DNA from: Ruania zhangjianzhongii
GTDB lineage: Bacteria > Actinomycetota > Actinomycetes > Actinomycetales > Beutenbergiaceae
DNA length: 64,000 bases
Assembly (NCBI RefSeq): GCF_008000995.1
Contig: NZ_CP042828.1
Location: forward strand, 1,054,001-1,118,000
Reading direction: 5' to 3'
Part shown: one piece after another, positions 43,386-51,107 of the stretch
How the letters are laid out: every line of letters begins with the position of its first letter
Position numbering within the stretch: position 1 is the first letter of the stretch
The notes under the pieces: model-generated
What the model saw: only the letters and a program-made list of their open reading frames with translations
What the model was told of the DNA's origin: nothing
Database searches by the model: none
Position numbers and translations under genes: made by a program

Positions 43386-43417
43386 GCTAGAGGCGAGTTG
43401 CCCGACTCGCCTCTAGC
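43386..43417. promoter_or_regulatory. Operator 2 in reductase leader
   Basis: Perfect 13-base arms (43386-43398, 43405-43417) around TGCCCG. The core again reads GAGT-N6-ACTC, like operator 1. It covers the expected transcription start and ends one base before the ribosome-binding region, so as RNA it would also fold into a hairpin. Confidence 0.72.
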
Positions 43418-43432
43418 GAGAAGGAGCAGCTC

Positions 43433-43975
43433 ATGGCGCAAGTGATCGTTCATGCGACAGTGACCGTCGATGGATTCATCGCAGATGCGGACGGCGGGAT
43501 CGACTGGATGTTCGGTCGGCCCTCCGTCCCCGAAGACGGCGCCGTCGTCGAGAAGGTCATCGAGCGCATCGGCGCCGTGGTCGGGGGAGCGAATAAGACG
43601 CAGACCATCGAAGACGGTGAGATCCCCTACGGCGGCATGCTGAAGGTGCCGGTGTACCTCATGACGCACAGCGATCATGAGCCGATCGAGCGGGACGGCG
43701 TCACGTACACCTTCGTGGTCGACGACATCGCGCAGGCGGTCGAGTCCGCCAAGCAGGCGGCGGGGGAGAAGTGGGTCAGTCTGCTCGGGGGAAGCGTCTC
43801 GCGGCAGTGCCTCCTGCTCGGACTCGTCGACGAGCTCCACCTCGACGTGGCGCCGGTCCTGCTCGGCGAGGGCGTCTCGCTGTTCGCCGGGCTGGGGCGG
43901 CGCATCGAGCTGGAGCGCGTCGAGACATCGGCCTTCGCGAGCGAGAGCCACCACCGTTACCGCGTCCTGCGCTAG
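43433..43975 (+). CDS. Dihydrofolate-reductase-fold (RibD C-terminal) reductase
   Basis: Cytoplasmic protein of 180 aa, related to the YwjB/YyaP-type reductases rather than to classical folate reductase: VIVHATVTVDGFIADADGGIDW at the start, a central Rossmann-like section, and VDELHLDVAPVLLGEGVSLF near the end. These proteins probably reduce small NADPH-dependent substrates. AAGGAGCAG precedes the ATG. It faces a TetR gene across two shared dyads, a set-up typical of an inducible response to a small toxic compound. Confidence 0.9.
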   Translation: MAQVIVHATVTVDGFIADADGGIDWMFGRPSVPEDGAVVEKVIERIGAVVGGANKTQTIEDGEIPYGGMLKVPVYLMTHSDHEPIERDGVTYTFVVDDIAQAVESAKQAAGEKWVSLLGGSVSRQCLLLGLVDELHLDVAPVLLGEGVSLFAGLGRRIELERVETSAFASESHHRYRVLR

Positions 43976-43987
43976 TGAGGCTCCACG

Positions 43988-44074
43988 GTGCTCGAGGAGG
44001 TGCGCCGGCGCGCTGAGGCCGACGATCGATCGCTCTCCTCCTGGATCCGTCGCGCGGGTGAACACGAGATGCGC
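43988..44074 (+). pseudogene. Fragment of ribbon-helix-helix antitoxin
   Basis: About 29 codons read LEEVRRRAEADDRSLSSWIR, the helix pair of VapB/CopG-type antitoxins, with nothing recognisable before it. The DNA-binding strand is missing, so only a remnant remains. Confidence 0.5.
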
Positions 44075-44161
44075 GGCTCTGCTCGTCATGCGCGATGCGA
44101 CCCTCGTCAGGGCCGGCCTCGACCGTATCCCGCGCTGGCGCCGGAGGGTATCTCGGTCTGC

Positions 44162-44262
44162 TGAGGAAGGTCTGCTGGGGTACGTCACCGCTCAGAACCA
44201 GCCCGACGGCGTTCGTCCCGTCCGCAGGACGGATCCGTTTTCGAGGTGGTGCTCCGGTGTGG
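44162..44262 (+). pseudogene. Decayed partial copy of guanine deaminase 3' region
   Basis: The first 17 codons read EEGLLGYVTAQNQPDGV, matching KEGLLAYFAQQNRADGV in guaD (about 42313-42363). They run straight into DNA matching guaD 42459-42520 (around DGVLVRPQDGSTFEVVLR), with a one-base loss of frame. The roughly 100 bases between are missing. The join falls at GACGGCGT, a string present at both places in guaD, so a deletion between these short repeats is likely. Confidence 0.75.
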
Positions 44263-44276
44263 AGCGAGTGTCAGAA

Positions 44277-44558
44277 CTACTGGCGGTACGCCCAGGGATC
44301 CAGCGCTGCCACTCCTGTCGGCTGAAAATCCTTCAGGTTGCGCGTCACGACCGTCAGGCCATGGACGCCTGCAGTCGCCGCAATATAAGCATCACGTTCG
44401 GGACGGGGGTCCGGTACGTGTAGATGCGCCGCGTGCAGGGCAACTTCGAGACTGACAGGCAGGATGCGACCGGCGAACCCGGCCAGCACGCCCGACTCCA
44501 TCCATTGCCTCAGAACGGCAGCCTGGTGCTGATCGGGCAAGGGCTCGAGTTGACTCAT
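44277..44558 (-). pseudogene. C-terminal half of VapC-family PIN toxin
   Basis: A 93-codon frame holds the last two thirds of a VapC/FitB-like PIN domain: FAGRILPVSLEVALHAAHLH, then PRPERDAYIAATAGVHGLTV (conserved Asp) and VTRNLKDFQPTGVAALDPW. The N-terminal strand with the first catalytic Asp and the helical region after it are absent, and no antitoxin precedes it. It could be expressed from the ATG at 44558 but should lack nuclease activity. Confidence 0.7.
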
Positions 44559-44580
44559 GAAAAGTCTCCGCTTGTGCGGG

Positions 44581-44638
44581 GTCGTTGCCTCAGGTTGGAA
44601 CCTTCGGGTGAGTGTGTCGTTGCCTCAGGTAAGTACCT
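44581..44638. repeat. Direct repeat of a 15-base box, each followed by a dyad
   Basis: GTCGTTGCCTCAGGT occurs at 44581-44595 and 44616-44630, 35 bases apart. Each copy runs into its own palindrome: AGGTT-GG-AACCT (44592-44603) and AGGTA-AG-TACCT (44627-44638). The central bases differ but symmetry is kept, as expected for protein-binding sites. Confidence 0.6.
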
Positions 44639-44658
44639 CCGCGTGGGCAGCATCGCGG

Positions 44659-44789
44659 ATGGAGCTGACGATGAGTCAACGCAAGGCAGTGACGAAGAAG
44701 AAGGCGCTGGCCTATCGGGGTGCGGACAGGGCCGGGAAAACTCGGATCCTGGATGAGCTGGTGGAACTGACCGGATGGCACCGCGACTC
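44659..44789 (+). pseudogene. N-terminal remnant of an integrase-type transposase
   Basis: About 43 codons (SQRKAVTKKKALAYRGADRA, then ILDELVELTGWHRD) match the start of a family of integrase-core transposases whose N-terminus reads like KAVTKK...LDEL..LTGW-HRDH. The match stops abruptly after GWHRD, where unrelated sequence begins. The rest of the element is gone. Confidence 0.6.
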
Positions 44790-45296
44790 CCGGCCGACCA
44801 GCTCGACGAATGGGCCAGTGTGGGGGAGTGGCTGATCGGACGCGTGGGTTCCGGCTACCTCGCAGTGGCGACGCCTGGCGGGTTCCGGCCGGTCCGTGCC
44901 GGGGACCAGGCCTGGCAGGAGTGGACGCCGGAGCAGGATGGAAGGGCGTGGGCCTGCTTGGTCGGCGACGTGGACCGGGACGGCACGTTCGCCGAGTTCG
45001 CGGCCACGGTGGAGGCCACCGAGGTGGTGTGGACCGCCGAGCGGGACAACCCCGGCGTGCGAGTGGTGCGGTCGGGGCGACCCGTGCTGGCCGTGGAGTT
45101 CGATGGGCTGTTCACGATCGACGGCGCGCCGGGGGGCCTGGACGGTGAGGGTCGCCCGGAGGAGCCGGGCCAGTGGGAGAATCCGGCCATGACCGCGGCG
45201 TTCGGAGCCGACCGGGCGCAGGTGGCTTGGGGTGGGGCGGAGCACGACCTCGATGTCGGGGCAGCGCTGAGGATGCTGGGTGATTCCGGTAGGTAG
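44775..45296 (+). CDS. Truncated protein of unknown function, C-terminal remnant
   Basis: Open frame of up to 173 codons: DQLDEWASVGEWLIGRVGSG, YLAVATPGGFRPV, then ACLVGDVDRDGTFAEFAATV and a beta-rich end (VLAVEFDGLFTIDG). I do not recognise the family with confidence; the strand pattern resembles the final beta-sandwich of large polysaccharide lyase or heparinase-like proteins. The start has no RBS and lies inside the transposase remnant, so it looks like the 3' end of a longer gene cut by an insertion. Confidence 0.45.
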   Translation: MAPRLPADQLDEWASVGEWLIGRVGSGYLAVATPGGFRPVRAGDQAWQEWTPEQDGRAWACLVGDVDRDGTFAEFAATVEATEVVWTAERDNPGVRVVRSGRPVLAVEFDGLFTIDGAPGGLDGEGRPEEPGQWENPAMTAAFGADRAQVAWGGAEHDLDVGAALRMLGDSGR

Positions 45297-45373
45297 CCGG
45301 TGCCCGAAACTAGTGGCCGGGGATGTGATCGATCCACTCCTGAGGTCTGCCCGCCGGACTAGAATCGGCTGCC

Positions 45374-46357
45374 ATGCGCTGGCTCAAGGACAACCGTCTC
45401 GCGGCCATCGGCCTCGCGGCGCTGTTCGTGGTGACGGCCGTTCTGGTGGGCTTCGCGCTGCGTCCGGTGCAGGCTCCGGCCAGCGACGGAACGCCGTTTA
45501 CGCCACCGCCCACGAACTCATCCACGGCCGAAGAAAGCCCGTCGGAGGAGCCCAGCCCGTCGGAGATGGCGAGCGAGGAGCCCACTCAGGAGCCGACCGG
45601 AGAGTCGACTGACGAACCGCCGGAGCCGGTACCCACCACGCGGTTGCTCACCGCCGCTTCCGCCGACCGCGCCTGGCGCGCCAGTGCCGGCAACTGCGAG
45701 GATCCGGGCACCCTGGAGGTCACCGCAGACGGCGGCCAGTCCTGGGATGCCGTCGACCCCGGCCTGGGGCCGATCGTGCGCGTCAAGGCGCTCGATGAGG
45801 ACACCATGTTCGCCATCGGCGGCGACGCCGAGTGCAGTCCGAACTTCCAGATCTCCGCCTCCGCGGGTGCCGAGTGGCAGGAGTTGAACGAGGAGCTCGG
45901 GGGCTCCTGGTACACCGAGCCCGCTGACCGGAACACCATCGTGGGTCCGGCCGGCGAGGCGGTCCCGTGCGAGGCGGACATGGTGGACTTCGCCGGGCTG
46001 AGCAACACCGTGGCGATGGTGCTGTGCACCGATAGCGACCTGCAGGCCACCACCGACTCCGGGGCCTCCTGGGGGTCTGTGGGCAGTGCCGAGGGAGGGG
46101 TGGCGATCGCACCCCAGCTCGATCCCGACTCCGAAGTGCAGTCCTACGTGCTGGCCTCGCTGGAAGCGGGCTGCGACGGCGTCGCCGTCCGGGTGATCGG
46201 CACCTCCGGCGGGGGAGCGGGCGGAACCCCCACCGGTTGCGCCGAGGTCGGTCACGTGGAGGCAGGAAATGTTGCCGTGGCGCTGAACGGTGAGATGGCG
46301 TGGCTGTGGGCGGGCGACGAGGTGCTGGTCTCCACGGACGGCGGGGCGAGTTGGTGA
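45374..46357 (+). CDS. Membrane-anchored beta-propeller (BNR-like) protein
   Basis: Protein of 327 aa with one N-terminal membrane helix (LAAIGLAALFVVTAVLVGFAL), an acidic Ser/Pro/Glu-rich spacer (about 45-90) and an extracellular domain with BNR/Asp-box-like turns (TADGGQSWDAV, TTDSGASWGSV, STDGGASW at the very end). Such repeats form propellers in sialidase-like and photosystem-assembly-like proteins; no catalytic residues are obvious. TAGAAT eight bases before the ATG suggests a leaderless transcript. It converges with the LCP gene, ten bases between stops. Confidence 0.75.
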   Translation: MRWLKDNRLAAIGLAALFVVTAVLVGFALRPVQAPASDGTPFTPPPTNSSTAEESPSEEPSPSEMASEEPTQEPTGESTDEPPEPVPTTRLLTAASADRAWRASAGNCEDPGTLEVTADGGQSWDAVDPGLGPIVRVKALDEDTMFAIGGDAECSPNFQISASAGAEWQELNEELGGSWYTEPADRNTIVGPAGEAVPCEADMVDFAGLSNTVAMVLCTDSDLQATTDSGASWGSVGSAEGGVAIAPQLDPDSEVQSYVLASLEAGCDGVAVRVIGTSGGGAGGTPTGCAEVGHVEAGNVAVALNGEMAWLWAGDEVLVSTDGGASW

Positions 46358-46367
46358 GCGGGCCGCG

Positions 46368-47417
46368 CTACTCCACCGAGGAGCCGAGCTGCTCGACCTC
46401 CGGGTTGTCCTCGAGGTAGTCGGCGATCCGGTCCTCGGCGAACGCCTCGGACACCTCCTCCAGAACGTCAGGATCGAGGTTGACGATCGACTGGCTACCG
46501 TCCGGGCTCCACCCGGTACCCAGCACCGGTGCACTGATGAAGTTGACGTCTCCGGGCCGGATATCCCGCATGGAGAGCGCCAGACTGCGCATCTCCCCGA
46601 TGGTGAACCCTTCGTCCACAGACACGTTCTCCGCCACCACCGTGAGCAGATCATTGAGTTGGACCGGATTCGTGAGCACATCCCGGTCGAACGCGGAGGC
46701 GAGCATGGCGCGCATCCAGTTCTGCTGACGCTCCATCCGAGAGAAGTCACCACCGGAGAGGCCGTGTCGCTGCCGGGTGTAGGCCAGTGCTTCCTCACCG
46801 GTCAGCGTGTGCTTGCCCTCGTCGAGCGTTGCCCCGCCCGGTACGTCGAGCGGTTGGGAGAGCGTGATCTCCACTCCGCCGAGCTCGTCGGTGATGTCCT
46901 GGAAGGACTCGAAGTCGGTCACCACCATGTGATCGATGCGGATATCGGTGAGGTCCTCCACGGCCTGGATCATCAGGGCCGGCCCACCGAAGGAGTAGGC
47001 CGCGTTGATCTTGTTCTCGCCGTGGCCGGGAATGGGCACCCAGGAGTCGCGCGGAATGGACATCATCGTCACCGACTCCCGGTCCCCGCTGACCGATGCG
47101 ATCATGATCGCATCGGTGCGTTGCGCGCCGGCCTGCCACTGGGACGGGTCGCCGGCGGAGATCCGGCTGTCCGAGCCGAGCATCAGGATGTTCACCGGAT
47201 CACCGTCTTCGCTCTCCTCCTCCGACGGCGCCGGCACGGTCGGGCGGTCGGTGCCCAGATCGGCGAACGGGTCGCCGAAGCGCTCCATGGCGCTGTCCAG
47301 CCGGTGCTGGATGATCAGCGCGCCAGCCACGGCACCCACCACCAGTACTGCCACGAGCGAGAGCGAGATCACCAGTGCCAGCTTGGTGCGGGAACGGCGC
47401 TTAGTGTGCGTGGACAT
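46368..47417 (-). CDS. LytR-CpsA-Psr (LCP) family glycopolymer transferase
   Basis: Membrane enzyme of 349 aa that in its family attaches undecaprenyl-linked polymers to peptidoglycan or another wall polymer. One N-terminal membrane helix (LALVISLSLVAVLVVGAVAGAL), an acidic linker and the LCP domain (about 75-230) with LMLGSDSR, DAIMIASVSGDRESVTMMSIPRD and YSFGGPALMIQAVEDLTDI, then LAYTRQRHGLSGGDFSRMERQQ. It lies six bases after a tyrosine phosphatase gene in the same orientation and fits as the last step of the exopolysaccharide pathway encoded to the right. Confidence 0.94.
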   Translation of the reverse strand: MSTHTKRRSRTKLALVISLSLVAVLVVGAVAGALIIQHRLDSAMERFGDPFADLGTDRPTVPAPSEEESEDGDPVNILMLGSDSRISAGDPSQWQAGAQRTDAIMIASVSGDRESVTMMSIPRDSWVPIPGHGENKINAAYSFGGPALMIQAVEDLTDIRIDHMVVTDFESFQDITDELGGVEITLSQPLDVPGGATLDEGKHTLTGEEALAYTRQRHGLSGGDFSRMERQQNWMRAMLASAFDRDVLTNPVQLNDLLTVVAENVSVDEGFTIGEMRSLALSMRDIRPGDVNFISAPVLGTGWSPDGSQSIVNLDPDVLEEVSEAFAEDRIADYLEDNPEVEQLGSSVE

Positions 47418-47423
47418 TTCCGT

Positions 47424-48002
47424 CTACCGCCCTTGCGCGACGTCCGCGATCGATGTGACCGCTTCTCGAATGGCGGCGAACGCCTCGCGGTAGACCTCTT
47501 CGTCTCGCCCGTACGGGTCGATCACGTCATCGGCATCCGGTGATGTCGGCACGATCTGTCCGCGAAGCACGGCAGCCTGGGGGAGTGCTGCGGTCAGGCG
47601 TTCTGCGGCTGAGGCCCGAGCCGGCAGTTCTGCAGGGTCCACGAGCTGCAGCGCGCGAGCGAGCTCGGCGAGCGTGAACGTGCGCCGCACCGCGCCGGGC
47701 CAAAGGTCCACGACCGAGGCGCGGTGGTGTCGGGTGAGGGTGAGGATCAGGTCCGCCTGGCGCACCGTGGACTCGGTCAGTTGCGTGGCGCGGAAGCCGT
47801 CGACGGCGGCACCCACCGCGGTGAGGAGCGTCGCCATCGGTGGATGGATCGGTTCCCCGACCAGCGCGTGAGTTCCGGCGCTGCGAACCTCCACGCTGGC
47901 ATCCAGGGCACTACCCAGCAGGCGTTCCACCGCTGGGGACCGGCAGATGTTGCCGGTGCACACCGCGAGGATCCGGTACGGCGGCATGCCGGCTGTAGTC
48001 AT
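47424..48002 (-). CDS. Low-molecular-weight protein tyrosine phosphatase
   Basis: Cytoplasmic phosphatase of 192 aa, the Wzb-type partner of a bacterial tyrosine kinase. The P-loop is VCTGNICRSP (Cys and Arg), and the general-acid Asp is in VIDPYGRDEE. Family length is about 150; extra residues lie in the middle helical region. GGAGGAG precedes the ATG. Its natural upstream neighbour is the BY-kinase gene at 49545-51107, from which it is now separated by an IS110-family element. Confidence 0.93.
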   Translation of the reverse strand: MTTAGMPPYRILAVCTGNICRSPAVERLLGSALDASVEVRSAGTHALVGEPIHPPMATLLTAVGAAVDGFRATQLTESTVRQADLILTLTRHHRASVVDLWPGAVRRTFTLAELARALQLVDPAELPARASAAERLTAALPQAAVLRGQIVPTSPDADDVIDPYGRDEEVYREAFAAIREAVTSIADVAQGR

Positions 48003-48130
48003 CGCGACGACTCCTCCCCGATCCTGGACGCTAGCGTGTCAGGGACGTCGACGACTAGACGGTATGTAGTGACCTGTCCGGCGTGGAGGGGTTGCGGGCC
48101 GGGGCCTCTCTCACACATGTTCGTGGGTTA

Positions 48131-48153
48131 CCGAGCAGGGGCCGCCTGCTCGG
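48131..48153 (+). other. Hairpin in IS110 left end
   Basis: CCGAGCAGG and CCTGCTCGG (9 perfect pairs) around GGCCG, 28 bases before the transposase start. It may regulate transposase expression or be part of a structured element RNA. Confidence 0.5.
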
Positions 48154-48180
48154 CCTATCCGACAGTTGTGGGAGGCCCCG

Positions 48181-49263
48181 GTGTTTACCGAGCGTACGAG
48201 TGTGGGGCTCGACGTGCACGCAAGGTCGGTCGTTGCTGCAGCGATCGATGGCGTCACGGGCGAGTTCTTCCGAACTAGATTGACGCCTTCGCATGAGGAG
48301 ATCCGATCCTGGGTGAACGACCTGCCTGGCCCGGCGGCGGTCGCTTATGAGGCTGGCCCGACAGGGTTCGGGTTGTATCGGCATCTGATGGCGACTGGGA
48401 TCCGGTGCGAGGTGGTGGCGCCGTCGAAGTTGCAGCGCCCCAGTGGCGATCGTGTGAAGACCGATGCCAGGGACGCGGTGCATCTGGCGCGGTTGCTCCG
48501 GCTGGATGAGTTCACCGCCGTGAGGGTCCCGACCGTGGACGAGGAAAATGCTCGTGATCTGGTCCGTGCTCGTGAGGACGCCCGTGGTGATCTGATGCGG
48601 GCTCGCCACCGGCTCTCCAAGCTGCTGCTGCGCCATGGGCTCGTCTATTCCGATGGGCGGGCCTGGACCGGCGTGCATGAGGCGTGGCTACGCCGACAGC
48701 GGTTCGAGTCGCACGCACTGCAGTTGACTTATGAGTCTGACTTCGAGGCTGTGTTGACGGTCCAGGCGCGCCGGGACCGCCTCAATGAAGCGATCGCGGC
48801 GATGGCCGCGGACAGTGAATTCACTCCGATCGTGCGACGCCTTGGCTGCCTGCGCGGGATCGGCGACCTGACCGGACTGGCCCTGGCGGTCGAGGTTGGC
48901 GACTGGCACCGCTTCACCGGAAACAGCATCGGCTCGTTCGTCGGCCTTGTCCCTTCGGAGTACTCCTCCGGTGCCTCCCGGGTCCAGGGCTCGATCACCA
49001 AGACCGGCAACACTCACGTGCGGCGGCTCCTGGTCGAAGCCGCCTGGCACCACCGAGCCCGCTACGTGATCGGCAAGACCATCCAGGACCGCTGGGAACT
49101 GGCCCCACCGGCTGCCCGGGCCCGTGGCGATGCCGGGAACCGGCGCCTGCACCAGCGCTGGAACACCTTCCGCGAACGCCGCAAGCGCCACGTGGTCGCC
49201 AACGTCGCCATCGCCCGAGAACTGGCCGGCTGGTGCTGGTCCCTGGCAGTACTCGAGGAATAG
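48181..49263 (+). CDS. IS110-family transposase (DEDD recombinase)
   Basis: Recombinase of 360 aa. The N-terminal RuvC-like DEDD domain starts at VGLDVHARSVVAA (first Asp), with AYEAGPTGFGLYRHL (Glu) and DRVKTDARDAVHLARLL (Asp pair). The C-terminal transposase-20 domain has LGCLRGIGDLTGLALAVEVG and GLVPSEYSSGASRVQGSITK with the catalytic Ser region. The GTG at 48181 has GGAGG five bases ahead. The gene seems intact, so the element may still move. Confidence 0.93.
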   Translation: MFTERTSVGLDVHARSVVAAAIDGVTGEFFRTRLTPSHEEIRSWVNDLPGPAAVAYEAGPTGFGLYRHLMATGIRCEVVAPSKLQRPSGDRVKTDARDAVHLARLLRLDEFTAVRVPTVDEENARDLVRAREDARGDLMRARHRLSKLLLRHGLVYSDGRAWTGVHEAWLRRQRFESHALQLTYESDFEAVLTVQARRDRLNEAIAAMAADSEFTPIVRRLGCLRGIGDLTGLALAVEVGDWHRFTGNSIGSFVGLVPSEYSSGASRVQGSITKTGNTHVRRLLVEAAWHHRARYVIGKTIQDRWELAPPAARARGDAGNRRLHQRWNTFRERRKRHVVANVAIARELAGWCWSLAVLEE

Positions 49264-49544
49264 TCCCCACAGACCGCTTCGCCGACCAACGCGGTGGGAG
49301 CAGCGCGTGGAGCGACCCGCGACACAGCTATGAGCAACCGGGCCCCTGGGCCAGGCCACGCTCGACCCTAGACACGCGGACCGCTCCTGCCGAACACCCC
49401 GTCCTGCGGTAACCAACCCGCGCATATCAGTCTGACCGCGCGTCGCCAACGACACGCTCACCACCTACCCAGGCCGGCGAAGCAGAGGCGCCCGCCCCCA
49501 GTAACGGGGGACGGGCGCCTCACCCTGCCACTTGACAAAAACGG
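49264..49544 (+). ncRNA. IS110 right end, possible bridge RNA region
   Basis: No reading frame is credible in these 281 bases between transposase stop and right terminal repeat. In the IS1111 group the guide (bridge) RNA that pairs with target and donor is encoded in the right end, so this is where it should lie. I can see the strong stem at 49485-49521, but not the guide loops, so the exact RNA limits are unknown. Confidence 0.4.
49485..49521 (+). terminator. Strong stem-loop in IS110 right end
   Basis: Arms of ten bases (GAGGCGCCCG, 49485-49494, with 49512-49521) are extended by CCCCC/GGGGG past a one-base bulge and close on AGTAAC. It could end the transposase or element RNA transcript. 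Confidence 0.6.
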
Positions 49545-51107
49545 CTACATATCAGCTGGCGAGGCATGTCGCGGCGGAGCTGCCTCTCGCCCGGTCTCCG
49601 CCAGTTCGTCACCAGATACCCGCGCTGGGATCGGATCTGGCTCGCCGCTGGCTTCGACAGCATGGCCAGGCGGAGACGCGGCCGCACGATCACGAGGGAC
49701 TCGCTGCCGCTCTCTTCGCTTCTCTCGAGATCGCGCGTCGCTTTCCGTACGCGAGCTGTAGGTCGGGTGGTAGTGGTAGGCGGTGTAACCGTCGGTGTGC
49801 TTCTTCTGCACTTTGTTCAACACCAGCCCGAGAACCCGGCCGTCAACCGCTTCCAGTGTCTGCAACGACTTGGTCAACTGTGCCTGGTGGACGATGTTGC
49901 TGCCCACGACCAACAGGGCACCGCTTGCCCTGCTTGCAAGGATGGCGCCATCGGTGACCGGGAGCAACGGAGCGGAGTCGAGCAGCACGACGTCGTACTG
50001 CTCCGCGGCCGTGTCGATGAGCTGTTCCATGGCCTGCGAGCCGAGTACCTCGCTCGGGTTCGGTGGGATACGGCCGGAGGGGAGGACATGAAGATTGTTG
50101 TTTCCCCACGGCTGCACGACACTGGCCAGGGTGGCTCGGCCAATCAACACAGTGGTCAAGCCCACCTTACCCTCGATCTGCATGTACTTAGCCACCTGTG
50201 GGCGCCGTAGATCCGCGTCCACCACCAGCACGCGGGTGCCGGCTTCGGCGAGCGCAATCGCGAGATTGATCGCCGTGGTGGTCTTTCCCTCCTGTGGCAG
50301 GGAAGACGTGATCACGATCGTGCCGGCTTCGTCGGCGAGGTCAAGAAACTGCAGGTTCGTCCGAAGGCGGCGATACGACTCGGACCGCGCCGAGTCGGGA
50401 GCTGCATGAACGGTGAGCGGATGGGCCGAGGCGGTGTCGTCATAGCCGATCGTCGCCACGACTGAGGCATCGGTGACCCGGGCAGCGTCAGTCTCGGTGC
50501 GCACCTTGGTGTTCAGCACCTCGAACAGCAGGGCCAGGCCGACGCCGGCGAAGAGACCGAGCACGAGTCCGAGGGCGAGGTTGCGCGGGGTGTTCGGAGA
50601 GGAGGGACTCCCCGGGGCGGTCGCAGCCGAGATCATCGTCGCCCGGATCGACTCACCCTGCTCCCCGCCATCGGGGGAGAGGTCACTGACAGCGGCAGCG
50701 AGTTCGGTACCGACAGCGTTGGCGAGGTCAGCCGCCTGCTGAGGTTCTTCGCTTTCTACCGCGATCTCGATGATTACGGTGTTCTCGGGCACGGTGACGT
50801 CGATCTGCTGGGCAAGTGTCTCAACGTCAGTACCCAGGCCGAGCGTCTCGATCACGGGTTCGAGCACATAGGGGGAGGTCGCCACCTCGGAATACGACTC
50901 CACCTGGCGCTGGGTGTATGTGGTCCCTTGAGCGAGGTCGGAAACGGACGCGCTGCCCTCCACGGCGAAGAACAGGCTCGTCCGCGCCGTGTAGGTTGCG
51001 GTGGCTGCGAGCGTCACGGCCGCACTCAGTGCGAGTACGCCCAGTGTGACCGTCACGATGGCTAGCCATCGCTTGCGGATGACGGTCAGGTAGTCGCGCA
51101 ACTCCAC
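49545..51107 (-). CDS. Polysaccharide co-polymerase/BY-type tyrosine kinase (Wzc-like)
   Basis: Membrane protein of 520 aa: Wzz domain between two membrane helices (about 17-37 and 180-200), then a cytoplasmic kinase with Walker A SSLPQEGKTTT, A' motif VLVVDADLRRP, Walker B VVLLDSAPLL and a Tyr cluster (GYTAYHYHPTY) as autophosphorylation sites. It controls chain length and export. I chose the GTG at 51107 (ELRDYL) because GGAG is five bases ahead. The last codons are ATG-TAG inside the IS110 terminal repeat, so the present C-terminus was probably set by the insertion. Confidence 0.92.
   Translation of the reverse strand: MELRDYLTVIRKRWLAIVTVTLGVLALSAAVTLAATATYTARTSLFFAVEGSASVSDLAQGTTYTQRQVESYSEVATSPYVLEPVIETLGLGTDVETLAQQIDVTVPENTVIIEIAVESEEPQQAADLANAVGTELAAAVSDLSPDGGEQGESIRATMISAATAPGSPSSPNTPRNLALGLVLGLFAGVGLALLFEVLNTKVRTETDAARVTDASVVATIGYDDTASAHPLTVHAAPDSARSESYRRLRTNLQFLDLADEAGTIVITSSLPQEGKTTTAINLAIALAEAGTRVLVVDADLRRPQVAKYMQIEGKVGLTTVLIGRATLASVVQPWGNNNLHVLPSGRIPPNPSEVLGSQAMEQLIDTAAEQYDVVLLDSAPLLPVTDGAILASRASGALLVVGSNIVHQAQLTKSLQTLEAVDGRVLGLVLNKVQKKHTDGYTAYHYHPTYSSRTESDARSREKRRERQRVPRDRAAASPPGHAVEASGEPDPIPARVSGDELAETGREAAPPRHASPADM

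Larger units (their letters stand above)
48055..49556 (+). mobile_element. IS110-family (IS1111-like) insertion sequence
   Basis: The element contains one transposase gene, about 120 bases of left and about 280 bases of right non-coding end. Seven-base subterminal inverted repeats TATGTAG (48063-48069) and CTACATA (49545-49551) lie near the ends, each preceded by ACGG on the + strand. Subterminal repeats and a long right end are features of the IS1111 group. The outer limits are estimates within about ten bases. It sits between the BY-kinase and phosphatase genes in opposite orientation to both. Confidence 0.75.

Noticed and set aside
44424-44756. 110-codon + strand frame over the truncated VapC gene
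   Set aside because: It crosses both direct repeats and the transposase remnant without a coherent protein signal.
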